A stretch of DNA of 64,000 bases from Litoditis marina (GCA_964036275.1 OZ038439.1:7353169-7417168), one strand, 5' to 3'. Shown: positions 18,921 through 36,868, numbered from the stretch's first letter. A program made the numbers and translations. The notes: generated by a model from the letters alone, not told the origin.

Positions 18921-19220
18921 GCCAAAATATGTATATGATATATTGCCCGTCGTTGTGAATTTCGCATGTTTGCGATGTCAAATTATGGATAGTAGATGTT
19001 AGATTAGTGTATTATATCTCTTTAATATTAATTTAGTTGTTCCGCTAGGTTCGGAGTAGGTTTTATCTCATCTCGCTCCAACGGTCATTGTTCTCATTAT
19101 TTGTGTTGAGTTGTTATTCTGCACAATCGTGCTTTCCTTTGTTTTCTCTCTCCATTTCATGGAATATTTTAGTAGTCTGTTGAGGTTCAGCCATGTTTGT
19201 TTTTGATTTTTTTCGCCTGA

Positions 19221-19226
19221 AATAAA
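19221..19226 (+). terminator. hsp-6 polyadenylation signal
   Basis: AATAAA lies 301 nt after the stop codon, the first canonical signal on the plus strand downstream of hsp-6. Confidence 0.6.
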
Positions 19227-20004
19227 TATTTTACCATTAATCTTTTTTGATTCTTTATCTTGTCATTTCGATATTTGTATACCCATCATGCCCGTTTTTT
19301 GTTTGCAATTTTGTTGTTGCTATGAAATTGATGATTGCTTGCTGAATATTGGGTGCACGTTTCCGCTTCTTAGCACCTGCTTCATAATTAGAGAAGTAGT
19401 AGAGTACTTCGCTCATACAACTTCTAATTGATATAGTGTTATCACATGATGCGCTCCGTATTGTAACCTGTAAGTATGTGCTTGAAACCTAAGAGCTTTA
19501 GTAGGTTGAAATATTGAAATTTCACAAATGTTACTTGCGCAATTTGCTTGGAGTGGGCTTATACTCGTTTGGATCTAGTTGATGTCTAATTAGAGGTACG
19601 GGAGCTCGAGAAAGTAGTTTATTAAAGTATTATATTCTGGACGATCTATTCATTTATTTCTCACATGGAATTCGGTGAAATCGCGAAAATTCTCGAGGAT
19701 TTGAGGTAGTAACTTTGTGATTGACAATAAGTGAGAAGAGTTGTAAATTATCGCCTTTTTCTTCACGTCTGGAATTTTGCCAATACTATGACTGGAAGGT
19801 TTGGCCATGTGATGTTTCGATTAGTTGTAATGTTTGCGTCTGCCCGACAATTGAAGTCGAAAGATCATTTATCAGAATGACATCACCAAGAAGCGATATT
19901 CGACAGCTTATTACCGGTCAACCAGTGGGTTTCACTTTGGAAACCACGGATTCTTCATTTAACCGGGTTGTTTGTTTTGTGTTAATCGCATCAGTTAACC
20001 GCAC

Positions 20005-20165
20005 CACAGTAAAGTTGTCCGAATAGCCAAGAAAATCGAAAGATGCACTACTTTTTTCCCCGAAAACAAGATAATCAGTCAATTTTTAATGCAGACTCTA
20101 AAAGTTTCACGTGTTTACATCTAAGAAAGGACTCCTTTTTGTCGAATAGTCGGAATTTAAATTTA
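20005..20165. repeat. CACCAGTAA-family element
   Basis: Left end CACAGTAAAGTTGTCCGAAT and right end GTCGAATAGTCGGAA mirror each other imperfectly around the usual CACTACTTTT block. Confidence 0.55.
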
Positions 20166-21177
20166 CTGATGTTTGCAGTTTGTAACCCTTTTTGATAACC
20201 ACTTGGTAACCATCAACCACGTATTTCTCACAGAAGCCGTTGTAGAAACGGGTTACAATACAAAGTGGTTACTGGAAGTAAGGTTAACTGGTTAATTAAA
20301 ATTGGTTACTTTTGTGTTTGCCGTTTCCTAACCGTTCATTTAACGCTCATCAGTTCTAGTTCTAACAAAAGTTTTGGGTAGGAGGGTGTTTCGTTTTTGT
20401 ATTTAGGCCGAATTTCATGCACCGAATCTTTTCTAAGAAAATTTGGTCATATGCCTAAGCAGAACGTCTCAACCAAAAAGTCGTAATAGCTAATAGCATT
20501 GGTGTGTTTTTCAACACTCGTTATCATTTGTGTTAATTGCTGTACTGCGATAAGCAGTCAAATGACCGCGCTGTCCAACAAGCTAATAGTTTTTGGTTCT
20601 CAAAACAGTCTGTTTGAAAAACATTTTATTCAGAACATTTGGTTTGAGTAGTGCTATTATGTTCTATTCAGACCAGATCTAACAGCTGCAGTGCAGGACA
20701 GTACCGCGTGACTTTAATTTAGAGAGGAGCCAGTTTTTCGAGTTAAAAAAACAATAATTCAACCTTCCACAACTCTGATATATTCAGATCCAGAATTAAC
20801 ACATTTTATGTTCAACATTCAAATTGAGTATTTTCGTTACTTATATATGGAGTAAATATAATTCTTCCAGTTCAATATGTAACTTTTATAAGTTTCTATC
20901 ATTATTGTTCGGTATAATGATAGAATAGTAAGAAAACGCCGATTTATTCTGTAATTCAGGTGGCAGCAGTAATAATCTGTGTTTGGTTTTGTTTGATTTG
21001 AAGCTGCCTGGTCGCAGTCTAATTCTCTCTCTCCATTCTATTTGTATAATGGCTCTTTTCTTTTGTCTCCTGCCACCAGATTATGATGCAGTTAGTAGAA
21101 AAAGGGGGCGGGGCCAATCAGACTAACAGTTATTATTCGTCCCATCTGAATATGACATATACATACGTCTCAATCCA

Positions 21178-21344
21178 TACACCATTAAAATTGTCCGAAT
21201 AGTCGCAACAAATCGAAAAACGGGCTATTTTTTCGCCGAAAACTATGAAAATCGACTATTTTCGATACAAAATCATTAATTTGCTCAGGTTCCATCCAAA
21301 AACCGACTACTTTTGTCGATTACTCGAACTTTACTGGTGTGTGC
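21178..21344. repeat. CACCAGTAA-family element
   Basis: Left end ACACCATTAAAATTGTCCGA, right end CTCGAACTTTACTGGTGTG, with inverted AAAACGGGCTATTTTT and AAAACCGACTACTTTT blocks inside. It is one of the better preserved copies and sits in intergenic DNA. Confidence 0.65.
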
Positions 21345-22249
21345 CAATATCTCTTTTTGGATGAAAGAAGCGGTTAACCCTATCTCAATCTAGAACATAT
21401 CTTATCTGTTTGCTATTAGCATATTCAATGGTTTGTTTTGTAATTAGCGGATAGCTGACATTCTGGGGGCATATCTTATCTATTTGTACTTGTACCAGTC
21501 ACCCTAGGACACCATTAGCATATTCGTTGTTCATAGTTGAGTGTATAGATCATGAGATGATTTTTTTATTCATTTTATATCTTTTGCTCTGCATTCTGTC
21601 CTCTCTTTTAATCTATTCAAAGTAACTTTTGCTCTAGTGGGCAGGAATCAAGCTCTCAAATACTTTTCTATATGAATGTGTCGGGATTTCGAGTCACTGT
21701 AGACTAGGACCAACTTTATTCGCCAACTTATTCTAAATTGCTCATTTCATTTGGGTAACAACTTTATGTTGTTCTTTTTCGTCTACAAAACGGTTCTATG
21801 AACTGTGATGTGTGAGAGTGTTTCCCACGGTCCTGCAGTGAATCAGTGAATACATTATTCATAACTAATAGCTCGCTGCTGAATCCGAATTTATAATAAT
21901 CATTCCACTATTTTATTAGTTGAAAGTGAATTCATTCATCAGCCTTCAGCCACCATCCACCAGGATGAAGATTGAAGAAATTTCACACTCATCGATTTTG
22001 TTAAAGTTGTACGAGACGTGCAACATAGTACGTAGATCGATACCTATGTTTTCTACAGTGCACAGTGGTAAAATTAGGCGTATAGAGGAATTCCCAAGTT
22101 TTCTCATTTATACTAATGAACTAATGTGTTGTTTATGTTCTTTGCGCTGAATGTATTAACAAGTTGTTCATTTTTATTTTGAATTGATTTCGTGCTGTTT
22201 GATCTATGTTTCATATCTGTTGAATATATATTGATTGACATTGATTGAT

Positions 22250-22255
22250 TTGCAG
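22250..22255 (+). other. Probable trans-splice acceptor of adss-1
   Basis: TTGCAG is followed by only ATA before the ATG at 22259. A 3-nt leader is typical of a spliced-leader gene. Confidence 0.6.
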
Positions 22256-22258
22256 ATA

Positions 22259-28276
<6,018 letters not shown>

Positions 28277-28573
28277 GGACATTTCTCTCTTTCTCTCGTC
28301 TCTCTCTCCTCTAATACATAATAGATTGATACTCTTTAGCTGATGTTTGTATCCTGGTTTGTTCTTTGTACTTTGTACTCTAGTTACCTATATTTCGTCT
28401 GTGTTTTGTTCAGTTGACCCCCTTTTGACCTGTGCTAGGTGCCTTAACCGTTGATAACCAGTGTGTTGTTTTGTTGCTACCCAGTATGTTGCGAATGTTT
28501 TCCCCAGAAGTGAGTTGTCTCTCCTAGATTGTCACTAGAGTACTGTATTGTAGAGTACTGTTATCAAGAGTGG

Positions 28574-28579
28574 AATAAA
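28574..28579 (+). terminator. adss-1 polyadenylation signal
   Basis: AATAAA about 300 nt after the stop codon, and about 130 bp before the end of the convergent CC-domain gene. Confidence 0.6.
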
Positions 28580-28706
28580 AGAAGGTTTTCGTTGAGAATA
28601 TATTTAATCACCTTAAATAAATACTTATTTCATAAGTTAGAACAAACAAGAAAGACTGAGGGGGCAATTTGTCGCGTATTTGGGGCTCTCTTGGGGGTCG
28701 TTTGAT

Positions 28707-29990
28707 CTACTTCTTTCCGGCCGTCAAATAGCACAGGTTGCCGGCTCCGCACGTGTATCCGGTGGGGCAGGCGCCGCTCACGCATTGACCTGCAAAACAT
28801 GGGTATCGATTGATTGCGAGGGGATTCTATCATATGAGTGCGGTTGAGATCTTCAATTGGTTTTCAGTGGGTCGTTTAGCTGTAGTCTACCATGATTGTA
28901 AAGTTAGGGATTTGTGTTAGTTGGATAAATTAAGCATCGATCTGTCTATGGGAAATGGGCCTTTTGAACCGGTAGGTTCAGCTGACAAATGAGACATGTT
29001 TGTAGTTTGGTCCGGTTCTATTTGGTTTCGAATTCGTGAACTGTTTTGTTTCTCGGAACTCACCTATAACCCAGCTATGGATTGTAGTTTGATCTATGAT
29101 TATATAGTCTTTGACCTACCGAGAACTCCTCCGGACCCTAGGGGGCAGCAGTAGTTGTTGGTGTTGCACAGATAACCGGTGGGGCAGACCTGGTTGACGC
29201 AGACGCCTGGAATGGCGGTATTGACAGGACCAATTCCACCAGGAACCGAATATTTCGATAACCGAAGGTAAGAATTTAACCGATTGACGGTTAACTGATG
29301 CGGTGAACGAAACAGCGCGTGAAAACTACTCCAGTAAAAGGTCCCATTTTTTGTTCTGCATTTCTCGAATTGTGCGCCCCTATTGAAAGGGCATGGCACA
29401 AAATTGGAACATTTGGCTGTTTTTATTCTGCAATTAGTGGGAATTTTGAGTTGACGGTGTTTGGTGCAACTATACGCACAATAAGATGGTCGGGAGAATG
29501 TCTTCTTGGGTTGGTTAGTTATTTTACACTCTCCTGTCGAGTTTACGCTGACTAAAACAACGAAATAGATTCTAAGTACCACATTATTTTCTCTTGCAGC
29601 CTACAAAGGTGTAGCAAATCATTCTGCTTTTCGTTGTCAATATAATATAATGAGTATCGATTTTCCGTGACCTACCGGTGGTGTTTCCTGATTGACACCT
29701 GCAACAGTAGTTGCTGGAGGAGCAGAAGAAGCCCTGTCCACAAAGACCTCCCAGGCAGGCGGCGACGGCTGGACCACCCGAGCAGGCGGCTGGAAATAAC
29801 GGGAGATGAGGGTACGGTAACGATGGTCCGTTAAGGGATAAGTATAGTATATAAGAGCAGAATAGACCTTTAAGGCTGTAAATATAGTCACGAGGATACG
29901 GTAGCTAGTCCTCTAAGTATGTGGGTACGGTTGCTAAAAGTAGACTTTATTATCTTCCTCTCTCTCACCCTCTCCCTCTCTCTCTCTCTC

Positions 29991-30025
<35 letters not shown>

Positions 30026-31660
30026 ATTCGTGAGCAGGTACTTAGACCCAAGCGAGTGGCGACTCGAAAACGCAAACAAAGCGCAACGCGAATAAACACG
30101 ACTCGCGCGCCGCCTGTCAAAGCTGTTTTTGCGTCTTCCGCTGACCACCAGGAAACGCCGGCTAAAACACGGACGGGCCGAACGTCATTTGCGGCGAACG
30201 TTGGCGGAAATTCAAGCTACAATTTTTGCAGCGGTGTTCTTTATAGTTATTCTCAAACTTTAACGATGTACGAAGTGATTTGGTTTCAACATGAAACGCC
30301 GGCTAAAACACGGACGTCATTTGAGGCGAACGTTGGCGGAAATTCGATGTAATGTAACAATTTCGCAGTTCCTCTCACACTTTGATTCAAACTCTAATAA
30401 GGACGAAGTGGGGCTAAAACACAGGCCATCGCAAAAATTTGGCGGGGTGTAACTACTTAGGCTATTTGCAAGCTGTAACAAAAACAAATAATTTTGGTCT
30501 TCAGTGAACTGTTACTTGGTAAGTTTCATAACACCACAATCGCACAGATAATCTGTAGAGACAGCATGTGGTAGAAAAACTAATCTTCAATCAGCACAGC
30601 AGAATAAAGAGCTACCGTAACCCACTTTCTAGGGAGTTTCCGGGACAGCAACATCCGGAGACGCAGACGGCAGAGACGGAGTACATTCTGCACTGGTTGG
30701 AGCTGGAGCAGGAGCTGTAGCAGTTGGCCGGACATCCACCGTACTGCCGCTTGGAACGGGATACGGTAGCATTGGCGTCGCGGATCTCGGGTCCTGCAAT
30801 GAAGGGATACGGTAACAGGCGGTTATGATGTGTAACCATGTTGGGGAGTCGTGGACTATCGATATAGATGATTACTGTAACTAGTTGTAGGGATGTGTGA
30901 CTATGATCATGTTGACAAGAAGGGCACTATCAGTGGGGATGTCTACGGTAACTGGTTGTTTCTGATGTGGGACTGCGACTGTGTGGAAAGAAGTTGGAAA
31001 AATGAGGATGTTTACGGTATTACTGTTAGATATTAGAACGTTACTGATGTAAAACAAACAAACAGTTAACTACCCCAAACAGCGCCACCAATACACAACA
31101 AAAGTGAATGATAAGTATCAATAAGGTGTTTAGTTACTGCGAGAAAACAAATTACACGAATCACAAGGAAGTCAGATTAATGATCTAAGTGCACGGTCAA
31201 TATTTGTAGAGGGAATTGTCTAGCTGGCAACTAATATTGAAACATGTACTACTAGTACAAATAATGTGTTGTCACATCTACTTTCGTTCAATGTGTTACA
31301 TTTGAAACGATAAGTTCAGATGGGAGTACCTAGTCCAGAATAAAGCATTGTATGTCATGCAGTATGCAGATCGCTACTGCTGTTGAAGAAGTATATTGTA
31401 CTTCAGATATAGTTCACACGATGGCTGTTGAGACTCTTACAGTACAGCAGACTGCTAAAGTTTTCATTTCTCCCGATATCAGTTACGTATCATACTGTAG
31501 GAGTCTCAGTAGGAATGTGACAGACTATAGTCCTTTCCCCATATATGTCCAGTAATACCGTACCTTCAGCACTGTCGTTCGTCTCCACAGCATCTACTCG
31601 CATAATCCAAACACAAGCGAGAGGAAGGAGCACGACCAGGGAAAGAGCTAATCGCTTCAT
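28707..31660 (-). CDS. Secreted CC-domain cysteine-rich protein
   Basis: Five exons: 31660-31564, 30793-30626, 29789-29676, 29206-29120, 28789-28707. They total 549 nt, 182 aa. Exon 1 encodes a signal peptide (MKRLALSLVVLLPLACVW, then cleavage near VDA). Exon 2 has a dibasic KR (SRSKRQYGG) that may be a processing site, then ten cysteines including CCC. Exons 3, 4 and 5 each encode one short module of the form C-x-G-x(5)-C with NYCC or NLC, for instance CPTGYLC followed by NNYCCP. This is the nematode CC-domain pattern; function in the family is not established. Every internal intron is phase 1, so each module is a shuffleable 1-1 exon. The exon 2 donor (GAAA|GTGGGT) is chosen by phase. ATG lies 8 nt after a TTGCAG acceptor. 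Introns carry many TACGGTA words. Confidence 0.82.
29945..30024. repeat. CT microsatellite in CC-domain gene intron 2
   Basis: CTCTCT tract on the plus strand between exons 2 and 3 of the CC-domain gene. The flanking 30130-30350 contains two direct copies of a GAAACGCCGGCTAAAACACG segment (about 30150 and 30293). Confidence 0.75.
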
Positions 31661-31671
31661 TATGGATCCTG
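31661..31671 (-). other. Probable trans-splice acceptor of the CC-domain gene
   Basis: TTGCAG followed by GATCCATA and then the ATG, an 8-nt leader. Confidence 0.55.
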
Positions 31672-32014
31672 CAACGAAGGGGTGGGTTACTGTAGGATGG
31701 GATGTAGACATGGCGAAGACTATGAATAGACAGTGGATGTACAACAAGTAGTAGCAGGATATAGAATAGTTGGGAATCAATTAGAAAATGTGTTTTAAAA
31801 CATATAGAAACACCTATACCGGATTAGTACTGGTTACATCTAGATAGAGAAGCACATAAGTTTTGGTTGGATTGGATGTCAGACCTTGGAAGCAAAGTGT
31901 CGATTATAATGTATTCGAGTGAAAAATTGTATAGAGAACATGTATTGGTACACATCAGTATACATAGTGCACATGGGTAACAACAATGAATGAATGGTAG
32001 CTCACAACAGAACC

Positions 32015-32290
32015 AAATGACTACCGTACCAACGAAATGTCATTGGAGCGACTTTTAAGCTAATGGGCACAGCAGAACTAATTACACCGTAGTAGGCGGT
32101 GAATGAATGTTAAAGACACACTAGAACTAACAACTACCGTAACCCCAGATTATCAGTGGAGCGCGCTTCGTACCGCACGAGATGGGAGAAAGAAACAATT
32201 GGTGTGACTGTGAAGCTTAAAGGCACATCACAAGTAAGAACTACCGTAACCCGATATTATCAGTGGAGCGCGCTTCGTACCGAGCTAGTG
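32015..32290. promoter_or_regulatory. Three tandem ~110-bp modules upstream of the CC-domain gene
   Basis: Each begins with ACTACCGTA(A/C) (about 32020, 32132 and 32240) followed 20-30 bp later by CA(T/G)TGGAGCG. The last two also share TTATCAGTGGAGCGCGCTTC, which on the minus strand contains an extended GATA-factor site (CACTGATAA). They lie 0.35-0.6 kb upstream of the CC-domain start codon. A regulatory role is inferred from position and motif only. Confidence 0.5.
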
Positions 32291-33257
32291 CGCAAAGTAA
32301 CAAGTGTTGTGACTGTGGCCCGCACTGATTAGAGCTACTCATCTCGAAAAGCAGGGGGCGTGGCGGATGTACACCGCGTGTCAACAAAACGTGCGCACGC
32401 CGTCACACTGCGTCTCTTGAAAGTGCGTGCTCTCTCGTCCTCTCTGACCGGGGGTCATTTGGTCTGCCAAGCTGGTACAAATCATGTTCTATCTCTCTAT
32501 CTTGAGTACTCCTCAGAGAATGTACGCAAATACATATGTGGAGAGAGGACATTTCAAAGGACAGCAGACACAGCAGAAGTGGGTGCTACAGTACGACGGG
32601 TCGGAGTTCAAATTGTTGTAGGGTCAAATGATGAACTTAATCTCAATTGCAGGAAGTCTTAGGGACACCAAACCGTTTTAGTTTTAGAGACCCCGAACAC
32701 AGACACTGGGTGCTACAGTACGAAAGGTCAGGGTTCAAATTGTTGCACAAGAAGTTTCAGTGAACGAAAAATTAGGTTACTTTGTCGATATCGATTCATA
32801 TACCGTAGTAGTTCTCAAATATGTATTAGACGAGACTATAGTGAAGATCCTAACCTAAACTAATGATGTTTTTCAAGAAAATTATTCAAATTTCGAAAAA
32901 CTCTACCCATTAGGAAAACTTGTCTGAGACCAGAAAGAACTGTTCACTATCCACCTGAATAGTTTCTGCGTTGCTCTCAAAACAATTGAATGAAAAATTG
33001 TTTGAATCTAAAAATGTTGAAACAAAGAAGATTTTTCTAAAAAAGATTGTGTAGTGTAATAGCAAAATGAAACAATAGAGATGATCCGCTGGAATCGAAT
33101 CAAGAAAGATTGCGATTCTTGCGACAAAAGCAGTGTGTGAAAATAGAGGCGAAGAGGCATTTTATAGCCGGGCCGGCAGGGGTCAAAAATAGCCCGAATC
33201 TCCATTGCCGGACCGGTTCTGACCCTCAGGAAACGGTCGCAGACTGAGATGAAAAAA

Positions 33258-33490
33258 GAGACCAGAACAGGGAGGTCAAACTGACTGTACTGAGAAGGAG
33301 AGCACGCGACGGCATGGGATACACGTGAGTACACGTGACATTGATGGTCCAGTGACAGTGGGCGTAAGTGACACTTGTACTTAGGTTAGACCAGAACAGG
33401 GTGGTCAAACTGACTGTTCTAGTGGGGATGCCACGTGAGAGCACGTGAGATTACTGTACAAGTGAGAATGTACGGGAGGGCACGTCTTTC
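33258..33490. repeat. Diverged direct duplication carrying paired CACGTG sites
   Basis: Two ~130-bp units begin GACCAGAACAGGG(A/T)GGTC and continue AAACTGACTGT (33259 and 33391). Each then carries two CACGTG palindromes exactly 10 bp apart: 33322/33332 in unit 1 and 33432/33442 in unit 2. Another pair, 9 bp apart, is at 33780/33789 and a single site at 33883. Confidence 0.6.
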
Positions 33491-34378
33491 CAGTTATACT
33501 AGGCGGAATACACGATGTGAGCTCATTGTAGTAACGAGAGTACACGTTATAGCACATATACGGCTGTTGGAAAATTGATGGGATGAAACTACAAACATCG
33601 ATTCAGAGCCAGATGTTTAGAGTCGACTCTCTTCTGAATCTGACACTGTACCATACACACATTCGCACGTGGCTGAATAGTTGCGCAACCTGGGTGCTTC
33701 GGAACGAATGAAACCTTGAGTTAGTTATGTTTTCAAACAGAATAGGAGAGCTCCTAAACAGACGGTTCTACTGTAGAGACACGTGATGCACGTGTGTTCA
33801 TAATTGGAAACCGCACACGCGTTGCCTAGAGAAGAGCGGATCGATACCGTTATAGAGTATAATAGGTTTATTCGTGATTTAACACGTGATTTCCACATAG
33901 TATGTGGCACTCCAAATGAGTATAGCTATCCTTATACACCTATTATATGGTTCTTATTCTATGAGAATCTTAGTTTTCTATTATCTTTCTTTAGTTCGAC
34001 GTGGTTCACTTCTCTAATTCGTACCAGCTTGTCCCAGAGAAGTTCTCTGACCAGGCGCGCGCTTCCCTTTCTTTGCGTGTGTCAATAGACTCCTGTACTT
34101 GACAGCTACCTAACACAGCTATAGTCTGTTTCACGAAACAATAGCCCTCTACAGTAAGATAATAAAAATTACAAGTGAATGTATCATATCTTGTAGTTGT
34201 TGTACATAGTTTAAATCTTGTGATTTCGTTTTTCACTTTGGGTACTACAAGCATACAAAACAGTGAATCTTGAATTCTGTTTGTTGATTAGATAAATGCG
34301 TTGGAATTTTCGAAAGATTACTGTAGAAAGTCATCGATTGGTGAAACGAACTATACGTACTTATGGGGACAGATGGAT

Positions 34379-34450
34379 TTGTAGTTTGATCTCGATTGAT
34401 GTAATGACTTGTGAATCGGGACTAAAAGCAATGTGATCAGACTACAAACA
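34379..34450. repeat. Small palindromic element, TTGTAGTTTGATC family
   Basis: Starts TTGTAGTTTGATCTCG and ends with the inverted GTGATCAGACTACAAAC. Similar elements are at 42034-42100 and 46549-46614, with half-copies near 7058, 29080 and 37453. Confidence 0.55.
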
Positions 34451-34749
34451 CAGCGGAATGGCGCTTCGTGAAGAGCAAACCCTACTTATACAAATACATA
34501 GTAGGAAATGGTACACCTTAGTAGCCTCCATCACTTTTATGTGGTACACCGATATCTATACATGTCTAGATACGAAACCTTTTTAGGGTCATCTTTGGTG
34601 CAAGAGAGGTATCTGCTGCAAATTTATACTGTGGCTGCCCATTCAAGGCACATTATAGTCGTCGCCCACGGAAAGGCGGGAGGATACTGTATATCTCACT
34701 TTCCGCTGTGTACGTACACATGTTCTCGATTTCAAGGCTCGCCGGTTAT

Positions 34750-34822
34750 GGGCTTCAATAGCGCAGTGGTTTGCCATCTACTGCGAAACTTTTGCTAGCA
34801 GGTTCGATTCCGGCAAGAGACA
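34750..34822 (+). pseudogene. tRNA-like element with A and B boxes
   Basis: TAGCGCAGTGG fits a Pol III A box and GGTTCGATTCC an exact B box, at the right spacing for a tRNA. The acceptor and T stems do not pair well, so this is a decayed tRNA gene or a tRNA-derived SINE head rather than a working tRNA. Confidence 0.5.
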
Positions 34823-35406
34823 GAAATTAAAAAGAATTGGTCACTCACTAAAATCAAAATATGGAGTGTTGTAGTCAGTTGCAACTTCGCTGCTGGGATA
34901 AAATCAAAATCTACAATACTTAGAATAACCGCATAGTTCCTAGTTACATTGTAGTTAGTGCAAACGTTCTTTCCATTATCGAAAACGTACTATCAGCTGT
35001 GTCTATAATGGTATTCCTATAAAAGTATACTATTTTGACTATTACCCCTTGTGCAGTTTTCTTCATATTTCATTTTTCGGGTATTGCTTGGGGTTTTCCC
35101 TGTTTTTCTGCATCAATTCACTTTTTTGAAGATTTGGGGCGATTTTATTATTTTTCGACTCCAGACGTAGCTACTACTACTACTACTACTACTACTACTG
35201 AACGCTATATCCGCCGGCTGATCCTCTTACCGCCCGTGTTTACGGTGTTCTTGACTTTCTGCTGTGTGTCTGATCGACTGGACACCGACTATAGTAGTGG
35301 GATAATCTCGGTTGCGCTTTGTGTTTGCTAGTGACTATTTGCCTTGCGCATTCCTCTCTTTCTCCCTCCCTTCTTCATACAAAAAGAGGCCCTTTTAGGG
35401 ACACTT

Positions 35407-35709
35407 TTAGCGCATAGGGAAGCAATTTGGAACAGAAAGCACGTGACTGAAACGTATCAGAGAGAAAAGAAGAACACGTGTTCTCACAGTGTCTTTTCAC
35501 TAATACAATGAACAAATGTGATCTCAGTACATTGAGCTCACGAAATTTTACGTATATACATCACAAATTAAGATTTTATTTTCTCTTAAAAAGAATCCCT
35601 TTTAGAAACAGATTTAGCGCACGGGAAGCAATTTGGAACTGAAAAGCACGTGGTACGAAAAAATTGGAAAAACGTGTGATATCACGCGTTTTCCCAATCA
35701 ACACACGTG
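35407..35709. repeat. ~200-bp direct duplication carrying CACGTG sites
   Basis: TTTAGCGCA then GGGAAGCAATTTGGAAC and GAAA(A)GCACGTG occur at 35407-35445 and again at 35607-35652. CACGTG sites are at 35440, 35475, 35647 and 35704. Confidence 0.6.
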
Positions 35710-35754
35710 AACTGATCTCTTACCATAAGCTTTGTTGCTCTGAGAATACACATA

Positions 35755-35906
35755 TTAACAATAGCCCCCCATTCAATCCTAACCTGCAGTAAAGAAGGAC
35801 GTTGTACAATCACCCCCGTATGGGGGTGGGGGGTGATTGTACTACGGGTCGGATTCCAACCTATTTCGGCTTAAGGGGGGGGGGGGGACAATTGTACAAT
35901 AAACCC
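35755..35906. mobile_element. Truncated relative of the hsp-6 intron 8 G/C-run MITE
   Basis: Reads on the minus strand like the first half of the element at 15751: terminal GGGTTTATTGTACAAT, then CGAAATAGGTTG, GACCCGTAGTACAATCACCC and CTGCAGGTT. The other half is missing. It contains runs of 12 or more G. Confidence 0.75.
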
Positions 35907-36254
35907 TCTATTACCATTGTGGATGCTTCTATGTTTACAAGAAGTATGAAGAAGATGTCATTCAAGATATACGATGCAGTATCATGTTTACAACGAATAC
36001 ACATTGCATGCGAACTGTTGTATGGATTGAATCTAGTATTGGATGCCCAATTATTATCACTACTTCGAAAATAAAAACATCTTGAATGAGTTAATAATGT
36101 GTATAAGAATATAAGCAAGGAAGATCAGTCATTTTCTTTTTCCAATTGGAAGTTCTCTTTTATTTGTTTTCTGAGAAATTGTGCTAGTCATTGGATAAGT
36201 TGTGAAATGCACACATAGACAGGGAAGAAGAAATTGCAGATTAGGTGACGAACG

Positions 36255-36390
36255 GCCCAAAAAAGAAAGAAGAGGAAAAGAAAAGGAAGAATAGAGAAAG
36301 AAAAGGAAAAAGAGAGAAAAATGAGAAAAAGAGACGAAAAGGAAGAAGAGGAAGAGGAAAAAAGGGAAAGTTAAGAAAAAGAAGAGGAAG
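36255..36390. repeat. GA-rich low-complexity tract downstream of bZIP gene B
   Basis: Purine-only tract on the plus strand (AAGAGGAAAAG-type). The lysine/arginine-rich open frame it makes is a composition artefact. Confidence 0.7.
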
Positions 36391-36545
36391 GCATAAAATG
36401 GATCAAAACACCCAATATTGGATAGCTTCGTCAGGTATAGCCCCATTGACACGTAGAGGTCCTTTTTCACTTGTTCACCACCAAACCTCGTTCAGAAAGT
36501 ACACGTTTTACATGATTAGTGCGTTGTAAAATTTCCGCTTCTTCT

Positions 36546-36665
36546 GTAGAAGCCTCGTCGAGAGAGTGTGCAGATCAGAGAGACGCAGAAGGTCTCAGCC
36601 TGTCTGCCGCCTCTTTGACCTGCATGCTCTCTCGCTTTTGTGGCTGGCCGATCGCAGAGAGTTTG
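36546..36665. repeat. Palindromic element, GAGAGAGTGTGCAG family, copy 1
   Basis: GAGAGAGTGTGCAGATC near the left is mirrored by GACCTGCATGCTCTCTCGC near the right, with GAGAGACGCAGA inside. A second copy is at 40711-40830. Both lie downstream of a bZIP gene (B and A). Confidence 0.6.
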
Positions 36666-36868
36666 CGCGAATTGTTGAGTACTTCTTACAGCAATACAGT
36701 CATCCCAAACACGTTTATTATTTAAAAGCTGTCCAATTTCCAGTGGGAATTGCGAAAAGCACAATATGAAAATACTTTCTGCTCCAAAAACTTTATTCCA
36801 AATATCCATGATTGCATAAATATTATGTCAGTTCCTGAGTTCTCCTTCCTCTCTCTTTCTCTCTTTCT

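Larger units (their letters stand above)
19300..22250. other. Intergenic region between hsp-6 and adss-1
   Basis: No exon is recognised on either strand over 2.9 kb. The stretch is AT-rich and carries two CACCAGTAA-family elements (about 20005 and 21178) and an imperfect inverted stretch of GGTTAC/GTAACC motifs at 20175-20320. The adss-1 promoter must lie at its right end. Confidence 0.6.
32340..36800. other. Repeat-rich intergenic region between the CC-domain gene and bZIP gene B
   Basis: I see no convincing gene on either strand. The region contains clustered CACGTG sites (33.3-33.9 and 35.4-35.7 kb), a tRNA-like element, a G-run MITE relic, an (ACT)n run at about 35170-35200 and a GA-rich tract. 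Open frames of 60-110 codons are present but have no splice context or family resemblance. Confidence 0.55.

Noticed and set aside
33804..34088. 94-codon plus-strand frame starting METAHALPREER
   Set aside because: No family resemblance, no splice context and a position inside repeat-rich DNA; its length is not unusual by chance in 64 kb.
36245..36529. Lys/Arg-rich plus-strand frame downstream of bZIP gene B
   Set aside because: It is a GA-rich low-complexity tract with no splice sites or homologues; the composition alone explains it.
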